Below are positions 1 to 9,438 of a DNA stretch of 22,939 bases, in pieces. Below the pieces are notes generated by a model. It had not been told where the DNA came from. It was given only the letters and a program-made list of their open reading frames with translations, and searched no databases. The translations under genes and the position numbers were made by a program. The first letter of the stretch is position 1; every line of letters starts with the position of its first letter. The DNA is from Alectoria sarmentosa (taxonomy: Eukaryota; Ascomycota; Lecanoromycetes; Lecanorales; Parmeliaceae), in contig WOGZ01000441.1 in the NCBI GenBank assembly GCA_009733775.1, positions 1-22,939 of the forward strand. The letters run 5' to 3'.

Positions 1-2250
1 TCTATGTGAAGTTGCGCTTATTTAAAAATATATAAAAAATGTGTTCAATCTTTTACGATCGATTCCTCGCAACTTTTAAAGATTTATATTATATGTTTAT
101 ATAATCATTGTTATAGAATAAACTTATGCGATTTCAACGATATAATAATCTCATAAATATGATAGAAGATTATGATATTATTCAAAAAAGAAAATAATTC
201 GTGAAATGAGTGAAAAGGTTTTCCGGGAGCCTCGCTGTCGATCCGACTTGACATATTTGAATTGAATATTACTTTATATATATATATTCAAATCTGATAA
301 TTCTTACATCGTTGAAAAGCGCATATCGAGTTGTATAATTTTTGAAATTATGAAGAAATTATATCTTTAAGAGGGTAAGGGGCAAAAGATGTAAGATTTG
401 TATATACAAATTTTTGATGAGGGCGCTCGAAAGGCCTAAAGCCGCTATTCGGGCGCTATTCGAAACAGGAAACTAAGTAAAGATTTACATTAACTGTATA
501 TATAAATTTAAGATATTTTAGCTCAGCTTTACATTATTCTTTTATATAATAGAGATAATTATTAAAAATCACGAATTTAAAAATTTATTTTAACGATATT
601 AAATATATTTAATTATTTTCAACGAAATTAAATGTTAATAAATTTAATTAATATATAATTTTACTTTTAACTGCGAAGTTAATTTTTTCAACGTCGATAT
701 TTTTTTAAATTAAAGCGAGAAATAATAATATATTTATTACGATTTTTATATACAATTTTAAATTTTGTTTTAAAGTATTATTTAACGAATTTAATCGTTT
801 TTATTATATAAATGCTTATACTTTTTTAAGTTAAATCGTTAATAAAAATTAGTTCGTATTAAATATTTCTTATATTATAAAAGTATATAATTTCGTTTAA
901 TAATTATTATTATATATATTCTTTATAATCGTTTAATAATATTATTTTTAAACGTTTAACGTTTCGATTAATCTTTAATAATATATTTTATAAAATTTAT
1001 ATAAAATTTAAGAAATTATTACTCGACTTTTTGTTTAATTTTTTTATAAATATAAATATTTAATTTTATAAAAAATGTAATAATGATTTATAAATATCGC
1101 TTAATTAATTTAAAAAATCGTTAATTAAGAAATATAAATTCGTAATTACGATTCGACGTTTATATATCGTATAATCGTTAATTTTTTTTTAAATTTAATA
1201 TAACATATTTAATTTAAAATGCGTCGATAAAATAATAATTTTTATTAAAATTAAATTTATCTTAAATTCGCAACTTTCAATTTTGAAATTTATATTTATC
1301 GTTATTAAAAACGAACGAATTTAATAATTTGAAATTAAGTGTAAATTTAAATAATTTATTAAATCGCGACGAAAATAATAAAGAAAATCGATATATTTAT
1401 TAATAAAAAATTCGATGCGTTTTCGACGCTTTAAGATTTTATAACGAAAATGAAAAAATTATATAAATTTTCATATATAAAATAAAATTAATTACGATAT
1501 ATAAATTAATATTATAAAAAAAACTTATTTTAAATATTAATGTAATTTATAAAAGAAAGTTTATAATATATTATATAAAAAAATTCGAGTAAAATATTAA
1601 AAATAAAATTCTTAAATAAAATTTTTAATAATAATAAATTTTATTAAGTCGAATTTATAAAACGTTATATTTTTTATAATTAAGATAAATGAAAATAATA
1701 TGCGTAACGATTATAATATTAAAATTTCAATAAAAATTTATTATTTCGATATTAAAAATGTGTTTTTTTATAAAAAATAATAACGAAATCGTTTTTTAAT
1801 CGTTTAACTCGCTATAAAAAATATAAATAATTCGTATATTTATTTTTCGAATAAATGTGATTTAATAAAATAATTACTTATATAATTATAAAGAAATTTC
1901 GAAGCGAAGCAAAATTAATTGAAAAGCGAAACGAAAAACGACTTTTTAAAAACAATTTAAAATATTTATTTCTTATTCGTTTAAAATGTTCTTGAAAATG
2001 AAAGTAATATATATATATTTTTTTAAATTATATAAATTACGATAAAGATTTCTTTTAATTGTGAGATGTTTATATAATAAATAAATTTAACGTATTATTT
2101 ATTAAACTCGATTGCTTATCTCGAGTAAAAAATAGAAAACTTATTAATTTTCTTCGTCGAATAATTATACGAAGGAGACTTATTATAATATTAAAATTAA
2201 TATAAAGTTTAAGGTTATATAAGTGTATACAACGAGGATAATAAGTTTAA
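1..2250. repeat. AT-rich, RIP-degraded repeat DNA (left flank)
   Basis: This block has no plausible gene. It is overwhelmingly A and T, and most of the remaining cytosines are followed by G or T, while CpA and CpC are rare. That pattern fits repeat-induced point mutation, which converts C to T mainly at CpA in duplicated DNA of filamentous ascomycetes. A patch at about 205-490 is less degraded and keeps CpC and CpA. Part of the block (about 1745-2010) resembles a segment near the right end of the window, so at least some of it is a dispersed repeat. The original element type cannot be read from the mutated sequence. The change to normal composition is abrupt near 2250-2280. Confidence 0.85.
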
Positions 2251-2894
2251 AGAGCTATATATTAGAAAAGAAGGCCCATATGTAAATCCCTGAACCACGC
2301 TAGGGTCGGTAGGGGTGAATAGGATACGCTCGTAACAACACCCACACGTTTACGCAGGACATTTGGAGATGACATTAAATTTTTCGCCCCGCGAGAACAT
2401 GATCTTGGGGAGGAAAAAATCGCTTGCACTGAGGCGGAATTTTCGAGTCGTTTGATTCCTCAACGATTTAGTGTGCGATTTTGCTTTGGGTCAAAGAAGT
2501 CTACAGTTATTCGAGCGGAATCGTTCATAAATTGAAAGGTTTGTATCAAAGGCTTTCGTGGTCGAGTTATAAAAGTTGATAAAAACAGATTTTGCGAGTT
2601 TCGCGGGCCTCAAGTGCAGTTTATTTCCACCCTCCCCCGGCGAGATGGTGACATGAGGAGAGGAGAGGATCTATCACAGAAAGTATTTCTGCCCTATACC
2701 TACATTCTACGCACCAATTGCATATTTCTCTGGTTTATCACCTGTAACCGGCAAGAATTAGAAGATGCTAGCAACCCATTCTGCTGATTTTCCTATCACT
2801 CTGCCGGGTATTTGTTGATGACAACAGCCACTTTTATAGCCGAGGAGCATGAATGCCATGTGTTGTGTCGGCTCGGTATTCGTTGTGGGACATT
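2251..2894. other. Intergenic region at left edge of gene island
   Basis: This stretch has normal base composition and no convincing coding sequence on either strand. It holds the presumed 3' flank of the minus-strand gene ending at 2895. A short purine-rich tract (GAGG/AGAGG repeats) lies near 2654-2668. I see no RNA gene in it. Confidence 0.5.
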
Positions 2895-3604
2895 TCAATT
2901 CGTGATCCGCCCATGCCCAAGGCTCCCTTCCACATTCCCATTCCGTATCGTGAAAAGAAACCAAAAGCTGTGCTCTTGCCCTTCCATGATATTCACCAAT
3001 CCGTTCATCGCCTAGTTCAAAACAACGCAAGTCAATTTTGCTTCCAGCGTGGATACTGTGTGACAAGAGCAGCGGGGACAAAGTACGTGTAAGGATCGTC
3101 TTGAGGAAGAAGAACGCTATTACCTCATATGCTGATGTCACTGTTTAGCTGCTGCTGCTGCACTGCCGTGAAGACCTGACCTACAAGGGTAGGATGGAGA
3201 GGTCCGTCTCTGATGAGGGAGCCGACTGAATACATTTGAGTGTTGGTAACCTGAAATTTGATCGAGACGATATCGTCCACCATGACGTTAGGAGATGTAT
3301 TTAATCCAGAAGTGGAGAGTGGTGGAGCAAAATCGGGGGGTTGCGATTGCACAGGGCAGAAGAAGCGCAAAAGCTGATAGAGCGAGTATGATGCTTCTTG
3401 GATTGAACCAGTTGGAACGGAGGCGCTGGAAGGGCCCACTTTGGAATGGGAGGACGATACAAAACTTGAGATAGACGATAGGCGACTAGCGTTTTGACAC
3501 TTACTCGCGATCACACTAGTTTCGCCTTTCCAGTCATCTTGAAGACGAAGCAGTGTCGCCAGCGTCACACGCAATAGCTCGCACCGAGATCGACTGCGTT
3601 TCAT
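2895..3604 (-). CDS. Probable multi-exon gene, product not recognised
   Basis: I do not recognise this protein. A long open frame runs from an ATG at 3604 down to a TGA at 3125-3127. Its second half reads like real protein, with the segment VTNTQMYSVGSLIRDG. A likely model is 3604-3142, then intron 3141-3100 (42 bp, pyrimidine-rich acceptor), exon 3099-3065 containing DDPYTYFVPAAL, intron 3064-3012 (53 bp, TTGAC branch-like site), and last exon 3011-2895 containing EGQEHSFWFLFTIRNG. Phases agree, and the first intron removes the in-frame TGA. This gives about 204 residues. A serine-rich stretch lies near residues 42-70. A GTAAGT at about 3510 could be a further donor, so the N-terminal half is uncertain. 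No signal peptide or clear membrane segment is visible. The start is only 67 bp beyond the NAA35 stop. A pseudogene or an unannotated 5' exon are alternatives. Confidence 0.45.
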
Positions 3605-3671
3605 CGCGATATGGACAGATCTGCGATCACTCCTCTGAAATAAGTATTATCCACACTCGCATAAAGGAGGG

Positions 3672-6450
3672 TCATTTGGCGAAAATCCGAGGTACTATCC
3701 ACCAAGCGTGATAAAGCTCGTTACTCTTTACAAATTCCACTTTAAGTATGTCCCGTACGTCCTTGGACGCTGGGTTGGACATGGCTTTCTTTGATGTCGC
3801 AATCATTATGTTTGCTGTGATGCAAGCCCTGACGACGTTCTTGATCGAGGTTCGCCACCAGTCTTCACATCCAACGCACCGTGCTGTCTCGGCTTTCGCC
3901 TTGCTGACGCTTTCCCAGTCTTTTCTGGCTGCTTTCAATGCTTGGTCTGCAACATCCAGGATTGAAGACGCTTGATCGTTGGTTTCAATATTTGTCAAAG
4001 GTGTCTGATGGGAAGGATCTCCTGCGTCTCTCTCGGGGGTGTGGAGAGACACACGAGATGCAAATTCGGGATAAGACGGCACTTCAGGGAGAGACACAGA
4101 CAGGAAGGGGCGCACTCGGAGAGAATAGCGAAGCGCTGGCGTACTGTACGGTAAAGGATGGTATGGAGCAGGAATAAGTCCTAAATGGCCCAAGAACGAG
4201 AAGAGCTAATGCCACGGTAGTGAGCACATTGGCAAATGTGAAGAGAAAACGGACGCAGTGTCGGGCTTACACAGGAGAGACCTTCGGCGAAAGACTGAAT
4301 CGCCGATGCCTCCAGCGTGGCGAAATCCAGGAAGGAAAACGAACGGCGAAACGATGTCTTCTGCTTGAGCGAAGGTTTGGCGATACGCTTGAGCCTATGC
4401 GTGCTGAAAGTTCGGATACGCTCTATATGCTGAAGCCGAGTGCTTGCCAGATGGTGTAGATACCTACATAAAATGGCTTCAGCCTCTACGCATGACCTGT
4501 TGGGGGTTTTCAAGTCCGCATACCAATACATCCCAGCTAACTCGTCAACTTGGTAGACTTCTAGCTCGAAACCCATCTGTACGGTCCACTCCATTTGACG
4601 TAGTTTGTAATAATAGGCCCACGATGACAGGGGAAACGACCACATTACTTTGTTTGGCGCACTTACTTCTCTGATTGGTTCTTCTTTGGTGTACCCGCGA
4701 AGCTCAATGTCAACCCCTTCGGCCTATTCTATACTTAGTAAATAACAAGAGCGGGTGTATGATCAGAACTAACATCGAATTGTAAATTCTCCCATTCAAC
4801 AGCGTCGCGACAAAGAACGCGTCGTACCCGAGACCTGTTCATGCATAGATTTCGAGATATATTGAGAAAACACTGCTTCTCTTAGCTGGACGAGTCGAGC
4901 CGGACGTTTCATGCTAGACTCACATCCGCAGCTTTTGTCGCGAAAGCATCCATTCTCTTCGAAATTTGAAATCTAGGATCTTGGGGCGCTTCGATGTCAC
5001 AATTTGTAGGATCGATAAGGACATCTGCAGGCAGTACAAGTTCTTCGAAATCATCATAGAGAAGTTGCTGCAATGTCATGGTCCCAAGTACCCTCATCTC
5101 GCTAAAAACCAGTGACTGCAGTAAGCATCGTATATAAACAAGAGGCTGCGGCTTTCGAGATTGGTATGTCAGGACGAATGTCTAACGATAGGTCAGAATG
5201 GTTTCTATCAAGTGCCGAGAGGTCAAAATTTACAGACCATCAGATGAGTTCCAGAGTGGGAATCAAGAATTCGGTAAGCATCCCTACCATTTTGACAGAT
5301 ACCGCTCAATCGTGCGAGAGCCTCATCAAAGCTGATCTTGACTATCGGTCGCGGAGGCACGCTGCTAGCTAGCTTGCGCTGTATCTTGATGCTGAAAGAC
5401 TGCTCTGACGGCAAACCAAGCTTATTCGTCTGCGAAAGCATAGGGATTAGCTCTAGGCACCCCTCCCATAACCTCGCTCTTTGATGATCCAGAAATCCAT
5501 CTAGTTGGACAGCAGAAAGCAACATTTTGCGAAGTTCTAGTCGACTGAGGAGGGCCTCTCTGAAGGGAAGGTCCATCAAATCTGTCTTTTTCGCCACATA
5601 TGCCATGGCATCTTCCAATTTCATAGAGATATCGGCCAATCCGAAATCGTCGAGCAGTTTTCGATGGTACAGGCTCACCACAAAGTCTTCTTCCTACACA
5701 AAGTTGGCGACTGACCGATCGCACCCGAAAATCCATAGAAAGAAGCGGACTGACCTCGTAGTACTGCTCAGACATGATACTCCTACGTACAAAGTCACAA
5801 GTTTTAATAAGGCCCAGGCAATAAGCCCGAAGTACAAGGTGTAGCAACTCGTTCCCTGGTCCCGGTGTCTTGTCCCGCTCGAAACGAGCTTGCTCCAATG
5901 TCTTGGGATCGGGCCAGAGGAGTCGATCAATGTATGCTGAAGTGAACAAAGATTGTGAAAGAGGATGTCCCATGTGCCACGTCATCTACGATTTCTACGA
6001 TCAGTATCAGATGTGTCCATTGCTTCCCACCATTGGGGTACAGTGAAAGCACACCTCAAAGCATAAGATTTGGTCCATGATCCCGATGACCTCCCCTGGC
6101 AATAGCTCTCTCAACACATCGTAATCATGCTCCACGGATTCACCAGCTGTCAAGAGACCGCTGTCCATCTTTGGATCCATAATCTATCACAATCTCTCAG
6201 CAGTTGATATGTAAATCATTGCATATACGCCGCCGGTTCAAGACTGTACGCTTACCTCCAATGCTCCCACTGCTTCAAATAGAGTGAAGTGTTCATCTTT
6301 GACGAGTTGACCAGTATCGAGAGCTGTCTGGAATCAGCGCTGTGCTCTGTCTAGCTTCAGCCAATCCTGTGGACCACACCGACCGGATGCTGCGACAAAG
6401 AACTCGGAGGTGATATCCTTAGTCATAATGCGTTTCTTTCTGCATTGCAT
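3672..6450 (-). CDS. NAA35: N-alpha-acetyltransferase 35, NatC auxiliary subunit (Mak10 family)
   Basis: Mak10/Naa35 is the large scaffold subunit of NatC, which acetylates N-terminal Met followed by a hydrophobic residue on nascent chains at the ribosome. Ten exons give about 744 residues, normal for the family: 6450-6384, 6323-6256, 6183-6055, 5985-5755, 5693-5238, 5181-4924, 4872-4774, 4723-4524, 4463-4271 and 4205-3672. Introns are 50-72 bp and all phases match. The Mak10 signature EIMDPKMDSG spans the exon 2/3 junction (about residues 45-54), followed by DYDVLRELLP, IMDQILCFE and TWHMGHPLSQSLFTSAYIDR in exons 3-4. RKPQPLVYIRCLLQS is in exon 6, NRSRVRRVLC in exon 7, PLSSWAYYYKLRQMEW in exon 8 and TARCVGCEDWW in exon 10. 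The N-terminus is uncertain: ATGs at 6450 and 6426 fit the conserved start DITSEFF, but the frame stays open to 6588 and a TTTCAG at about 6558 may end an upstream intron. No frameshift or premature stop was found, so the gene looks intact. Confidence 0.93.
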
Positions 6451-6900
6451 GGGGGCAATGGATTGATGCTGTTGTCGCAGGTCGCGTTGATCCGGTGCGA
6501 TGCTAAGCTTAGAAAAATCTGCCACAAGGTCTCTGGAGGTTTTGTGGTTGTGCGATTGCTGAAATGGAAACAGATTTACCTCTGACAATTTTACTCTCCG
6601 TGTAAGCTCAACTCATGACTATTCCTTCTAGAGACTACGGAAGGTGATCTAAGAGTTGTAAGAAAAAATGTAGACAAGCGGTTTGGCGAGCTTGTCCAAT
6701 ATTTCTAGATTACATGATTCGATCAACACAATCCTTCCATGGCCGCCAGTAAATGAAATGATTTACTTTTGGCATGTTTAATTCCTCGGAAGAGCATCGT
6801 CTACGGTGAGAGGTGCCTTTCCGCAAGCCTGGGCTCAGCGTATGTCAACCTCCGAGTCCTTCTCTTCCTTCTACGCTGCATGTCCTGAAAGTTTCCCTTA
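6451..6900. other. Intergenic region / possible 5' part of NAA35 and 3' end of ATP15
   Basis: About 450 bp separate the chosen NAA35 start from the ATP15 stop. The part at 6451-6558 is open in the NAA35 frame and contains a plausible coding stretch (DLVADFSKLSIAPD), so NAA35 may extend upstream through another intron and exon. Beyond 6590 I see no supported coding sequence. The region should hold the NAA35 promoter and the ATP15 3' untranslated region. Confidence 0.5.
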
Positions 6901-7243
6901 CTACTGTCCTTGTCCTTGTCCAGCTGCTTCTGCCATGGAGCCAGCATTTGCATGGGCAAGGCTCTTGTTCTCTCCCTGTTTGCCGTTCTGCATCGCGTCT
7001 CGTTAATTCTTTCCCGTTCAGTTTCCTCAATTGTCCAAGCTAGACCCACCTCCCATTTGGCGAACCTCAGTTCCATCTCTCCTCGTCTCTCGGCCTTCAG
7101 TCTTTCTCCTTCTTTGAGTGAGCGGCGAACAACGCGGGCTGCGACGGCTAAGTATCGGTTGTAGCTGAGATCCGTCAGCCTTTGCTTCCAGTAAAAAGCA
7201 TGCAGACATACGTTAGACCGGAAGCCTTCCACGCGAAGGCCAT
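6901..7243 (-). CDS. ATP15: ATP synthase F1 epsilon subunit, mitochondrial (ATP15)
   Basis: This is the small epsilon subunit of the central stalk of mitochondrial F1Fo-ATP synthase, which joins gamma and delta at the matrix side. It is not the bacterial epsilon protein. Three exons give 77 residues, typical of fungi: 7243-7212, 7164-7050 and 6987-6901. The first intron (47 bp, GTATGT donor, GCTGACG branch, CTCAG acceptor) interrupts the start MAFAWKASGLT-YNRYLAVAAR. The second (62 bp, GTGGGT donor, GATGCAG acceptor) lies between FAKWE and NGKQGENKSLA. The family core YNRYLAVAARVVRRSLK and RRGEMELRFAKWE covers about residues 12-49. The tail is rich in Ala, Gly and Gln. A naive reading through both introns gives a false 143-residue frame. 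The gene lies in tandem with QCR2 on the same strand, 288 bp downstream of it. Confidence 0.94.
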
Positions 7244-7531
7244 TGTTAAATGCTTTGGGGTTTATTCAGACGTAAGATATCTTGGATAAATGGTAATGCG
7301 CGTAAAGCTTTCTTCATTACCCCCAACCGGCTAATCCACGGGAACTCTAAAATGATTCATTAAGCTACTGGAACAACTTCTAATACTGCAAAGAAGTGAT
7401 TACAAGCGCATCGAATTCTCCAGAGATCTCAATTAACATCGGACGCTCCCAGGACCGTTATCAATGTTTCCATGGTGTTTTGGAATGCTGTGCTCGTAGC
7501 TAATATTACACAGACAGCGTCAGATCAGCAC
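7244..7531. promoter_or_regulatory. Intergenic region: QCR2 3' flank and ATP15 promoter
   Basis: These 288 bp separate the QCR2 stop from the ATP15 start, both read on the minus strand. No coding sequence is supported. By position it must carry the QCR2 3' end and the ATP15 promoter. I see no motif I can name with confidence. Confidence 0.5.
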
Positions 7532-9130
7532 TCACACGTTCAGGCCTATTTCCTCCGCAAAGGGCAGTATATACAAGTCACCGACGGTTGAGACCGTTGC
7601 TCTTCCGTCCAACAAAGATTTTGCAACCTTTGAAGAGCGAATCTGGTTAGCGAAGGCGTGAATCAGAACAGGGGACGAAGAGTACCTTTTTGACTTGATC
7701 TTCCGTGACGGTATCAATAGACTTCCCAAGCTCATCAATCTGGAAGGCTTTCCCACCTTGGACGAGTCCGGCACCTGTCAACTCAATGCCCGTGTTCATA
7801 TTTTGGCCCGATTCCAACGCTTTGAATCTTGCTGTCGCCACAGCCTTTTTGATCTCTTCCGTGCTGACGTTGCCAGCGGCCACGCTTTTGATAGCCTTTA
7901 CAACCTCTTGACTAGCTTGCCTTATCTGATCAGCATTGCCTGACATTGAGATCGTCAGGAGCCCCGCATCGGAGTACGTATGATGCGCGGTGGCGATGTG
8001 TGCTTGCGGATAGGCGGCAGTGGCCTTGGAGAGGAGGGAAAACCCTGGCGTCCATTTGATGTTTGATTGGCCTCCGAGTAGCGCTGTCAGGACCTGACTC
8101 TCGGGTTTGTACGATGTTCCTGTGGACGATCCTGACCCAGGGAAGGCGATGATCAAAGTGTTCCCAGAGTCGTGAGCTATGCGCTCCTCACCGCCGTAGT
8201 ATTTAGTAGATTCTGTGCCAGATGACGGGAAGTCCTGGGGCGGTAACTGATCTAACTCTGTGAAGAACTCATTAATCCATTTTGATAGCTCTTGGTGGTC
8301 GGCACCATTGGCGACAACGGCAAAATTTGACTTCGCATACGCGATACGGCTGTACTGTTGGAGGCGTTTTTCGTTAAGGTATTTGGTCATCGGCGTAGAG
8401 GAAGACGGGTGGAGAGAGTTCCCAAGGCCACGGTGGAACGCAACACCATGCGCGGAGTTCATGGCAAACTCGGTAGGATTACCAAGCAATTCCTTCCTTG
8501 AAAGGTTCATATTTGGCTCGACCTCCTCGTGAAGCTCGTGGGCTTACCAGACCGTCAGCCATTGAAGTACGTCGAATAAACGGAAAGAACAGAAACAGAC
8601 CGCTGTACTTGGTTTGTGATATGACCTCCCCTATCAGCTCGGCGAAATAAGGCAACTCATCTCTGAGGAATTTTGCGCCAATTACAAGATTTTCCCTTGA
8701 ATGGTAGGAGCTGTACTCTCCTCCCAGCAACTCAGTCTCTCTTGTGATCCTCAGGGCAGACCGCTTCCAGGTGTTCTATAGGTACACGAACAAAGTAGTC
8801 AGCTCCATAACTCCTCCGTGCGCACGCGTATGCGCTTCAATGCTGATAAATTCGTCAATGCAGTTAAAAACAAACCTTGAACGAGAACTTTTCAAGTCCT
8901 TCCGAGAAACCCGGCAATGGTTGGTATCTCGTTCCTGCCTTTGCGACGACCGCAAGATGCGTCGTAGGCCCTGGAAGATCTCTACTTGCAAACTTCACAC
9001 CTCCAGCATCTCCAGTCTCATATGAGAAGCTCCCTGAAGCCGCAGTTGCAAGGCAGCGCTTGTTGTTCGACCTCGTCTGCCATTGAAGGGAGCGCTGCCC
9101 GTTCCGAGCGAGTGCCGCTCTAGGTGTCAT
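7532..9130 (-). CDS. QCR2: Cytochrome b-c1 complex subunit 2 (core protein 2), mitochondrial
   Basis: Core protein 2 is a matrix-facing structural subunit of respiratory complex III, from the M16 metallopeptidase-like family. Four exons give 460 residues, about the usual fungal length: 9130-8876, 8775-8601, 8542-7686 and 7627-7532. Introns are 100, 58 and 58 bp and phases match. The first 30 or so residues (MTPRAALARNGQRSLQ and on) are rich in Arg and poor in acidic residues, as in a mitochondrial presequence. Family landmarks include VVAKAGTRYQ (62-70), RSALRITRETELLGGEYSSY after the first junction, KYSAHELHEEVEP across the third, and the C-terminal end SLLDGRATVSTVGDLYILPF. Where catalytic family members have HxxEH, this protein reads GFSEGLEKF (about 74-82), so it lacks the zinc site, as expected for Qcr2. 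An in-frame ATG at 9184 is possible but would add a less presequence-like leader. It is divergent from RPC82. Confidence 0.95.
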
Positions 9131-9438
9131 CTTGGCTGGCGAACAGTGGGCGGAGAATAGACCACAATTGTCAATGATAGCCAAGAAAGGACTGAAAACT
9201 TCCAGATGTCCGAGGGTCGTTGTTTGTCACACGGGTGCCGGCTAATGGTTTGACCGGTGCTGACATAGGCGCGAATTTGCCGCACATTGCCTGAAGTAAA
9301 TTTAAATGAACTGCCGCGCTCCGAATGAGAGGTAATTACACGAAGCCTTGGACTCATACTGAACGTCTTTCAAGTGTCAGCATCGATACTTGTAATGATA
9401 TTATAGAGAACTTGGCATAGTCATGAGCAATTTCAGAT
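9131..9438. promoter_or_regulatory. Divergent promoter region between QCR2 and RPC82
   Basis: The two start codons face away from each other and are 308 bp apart, so the promoters of both genes must lie here or within 5' untranslated sequence. An AT-rich patch including ATATTATAG lies near 9398-9406. A frame open on the minus strand through this interval does not resemble a protein family and is best read as chance. Confidence 0.6.

Noticed and set aside
3125..3127. In-frame TGA as a recoding or selenocysteine site
   Set aside because: A short intron with matching phase explains it more simply, and no recoding structure is visible.
6801..7232. 143-residue frame read as a single protein
   Set aside because: It is ATP15 exon 2 read through both adjoining introns. 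Splicing restores a canonical 77-residue epsilon subunit.
9127..9357. 76-residue minus-strand frame upstream of QCR2
   Set aside because: It overlaps the QCR2 start in another frame, falls in the divergent promoter and resembles no family.
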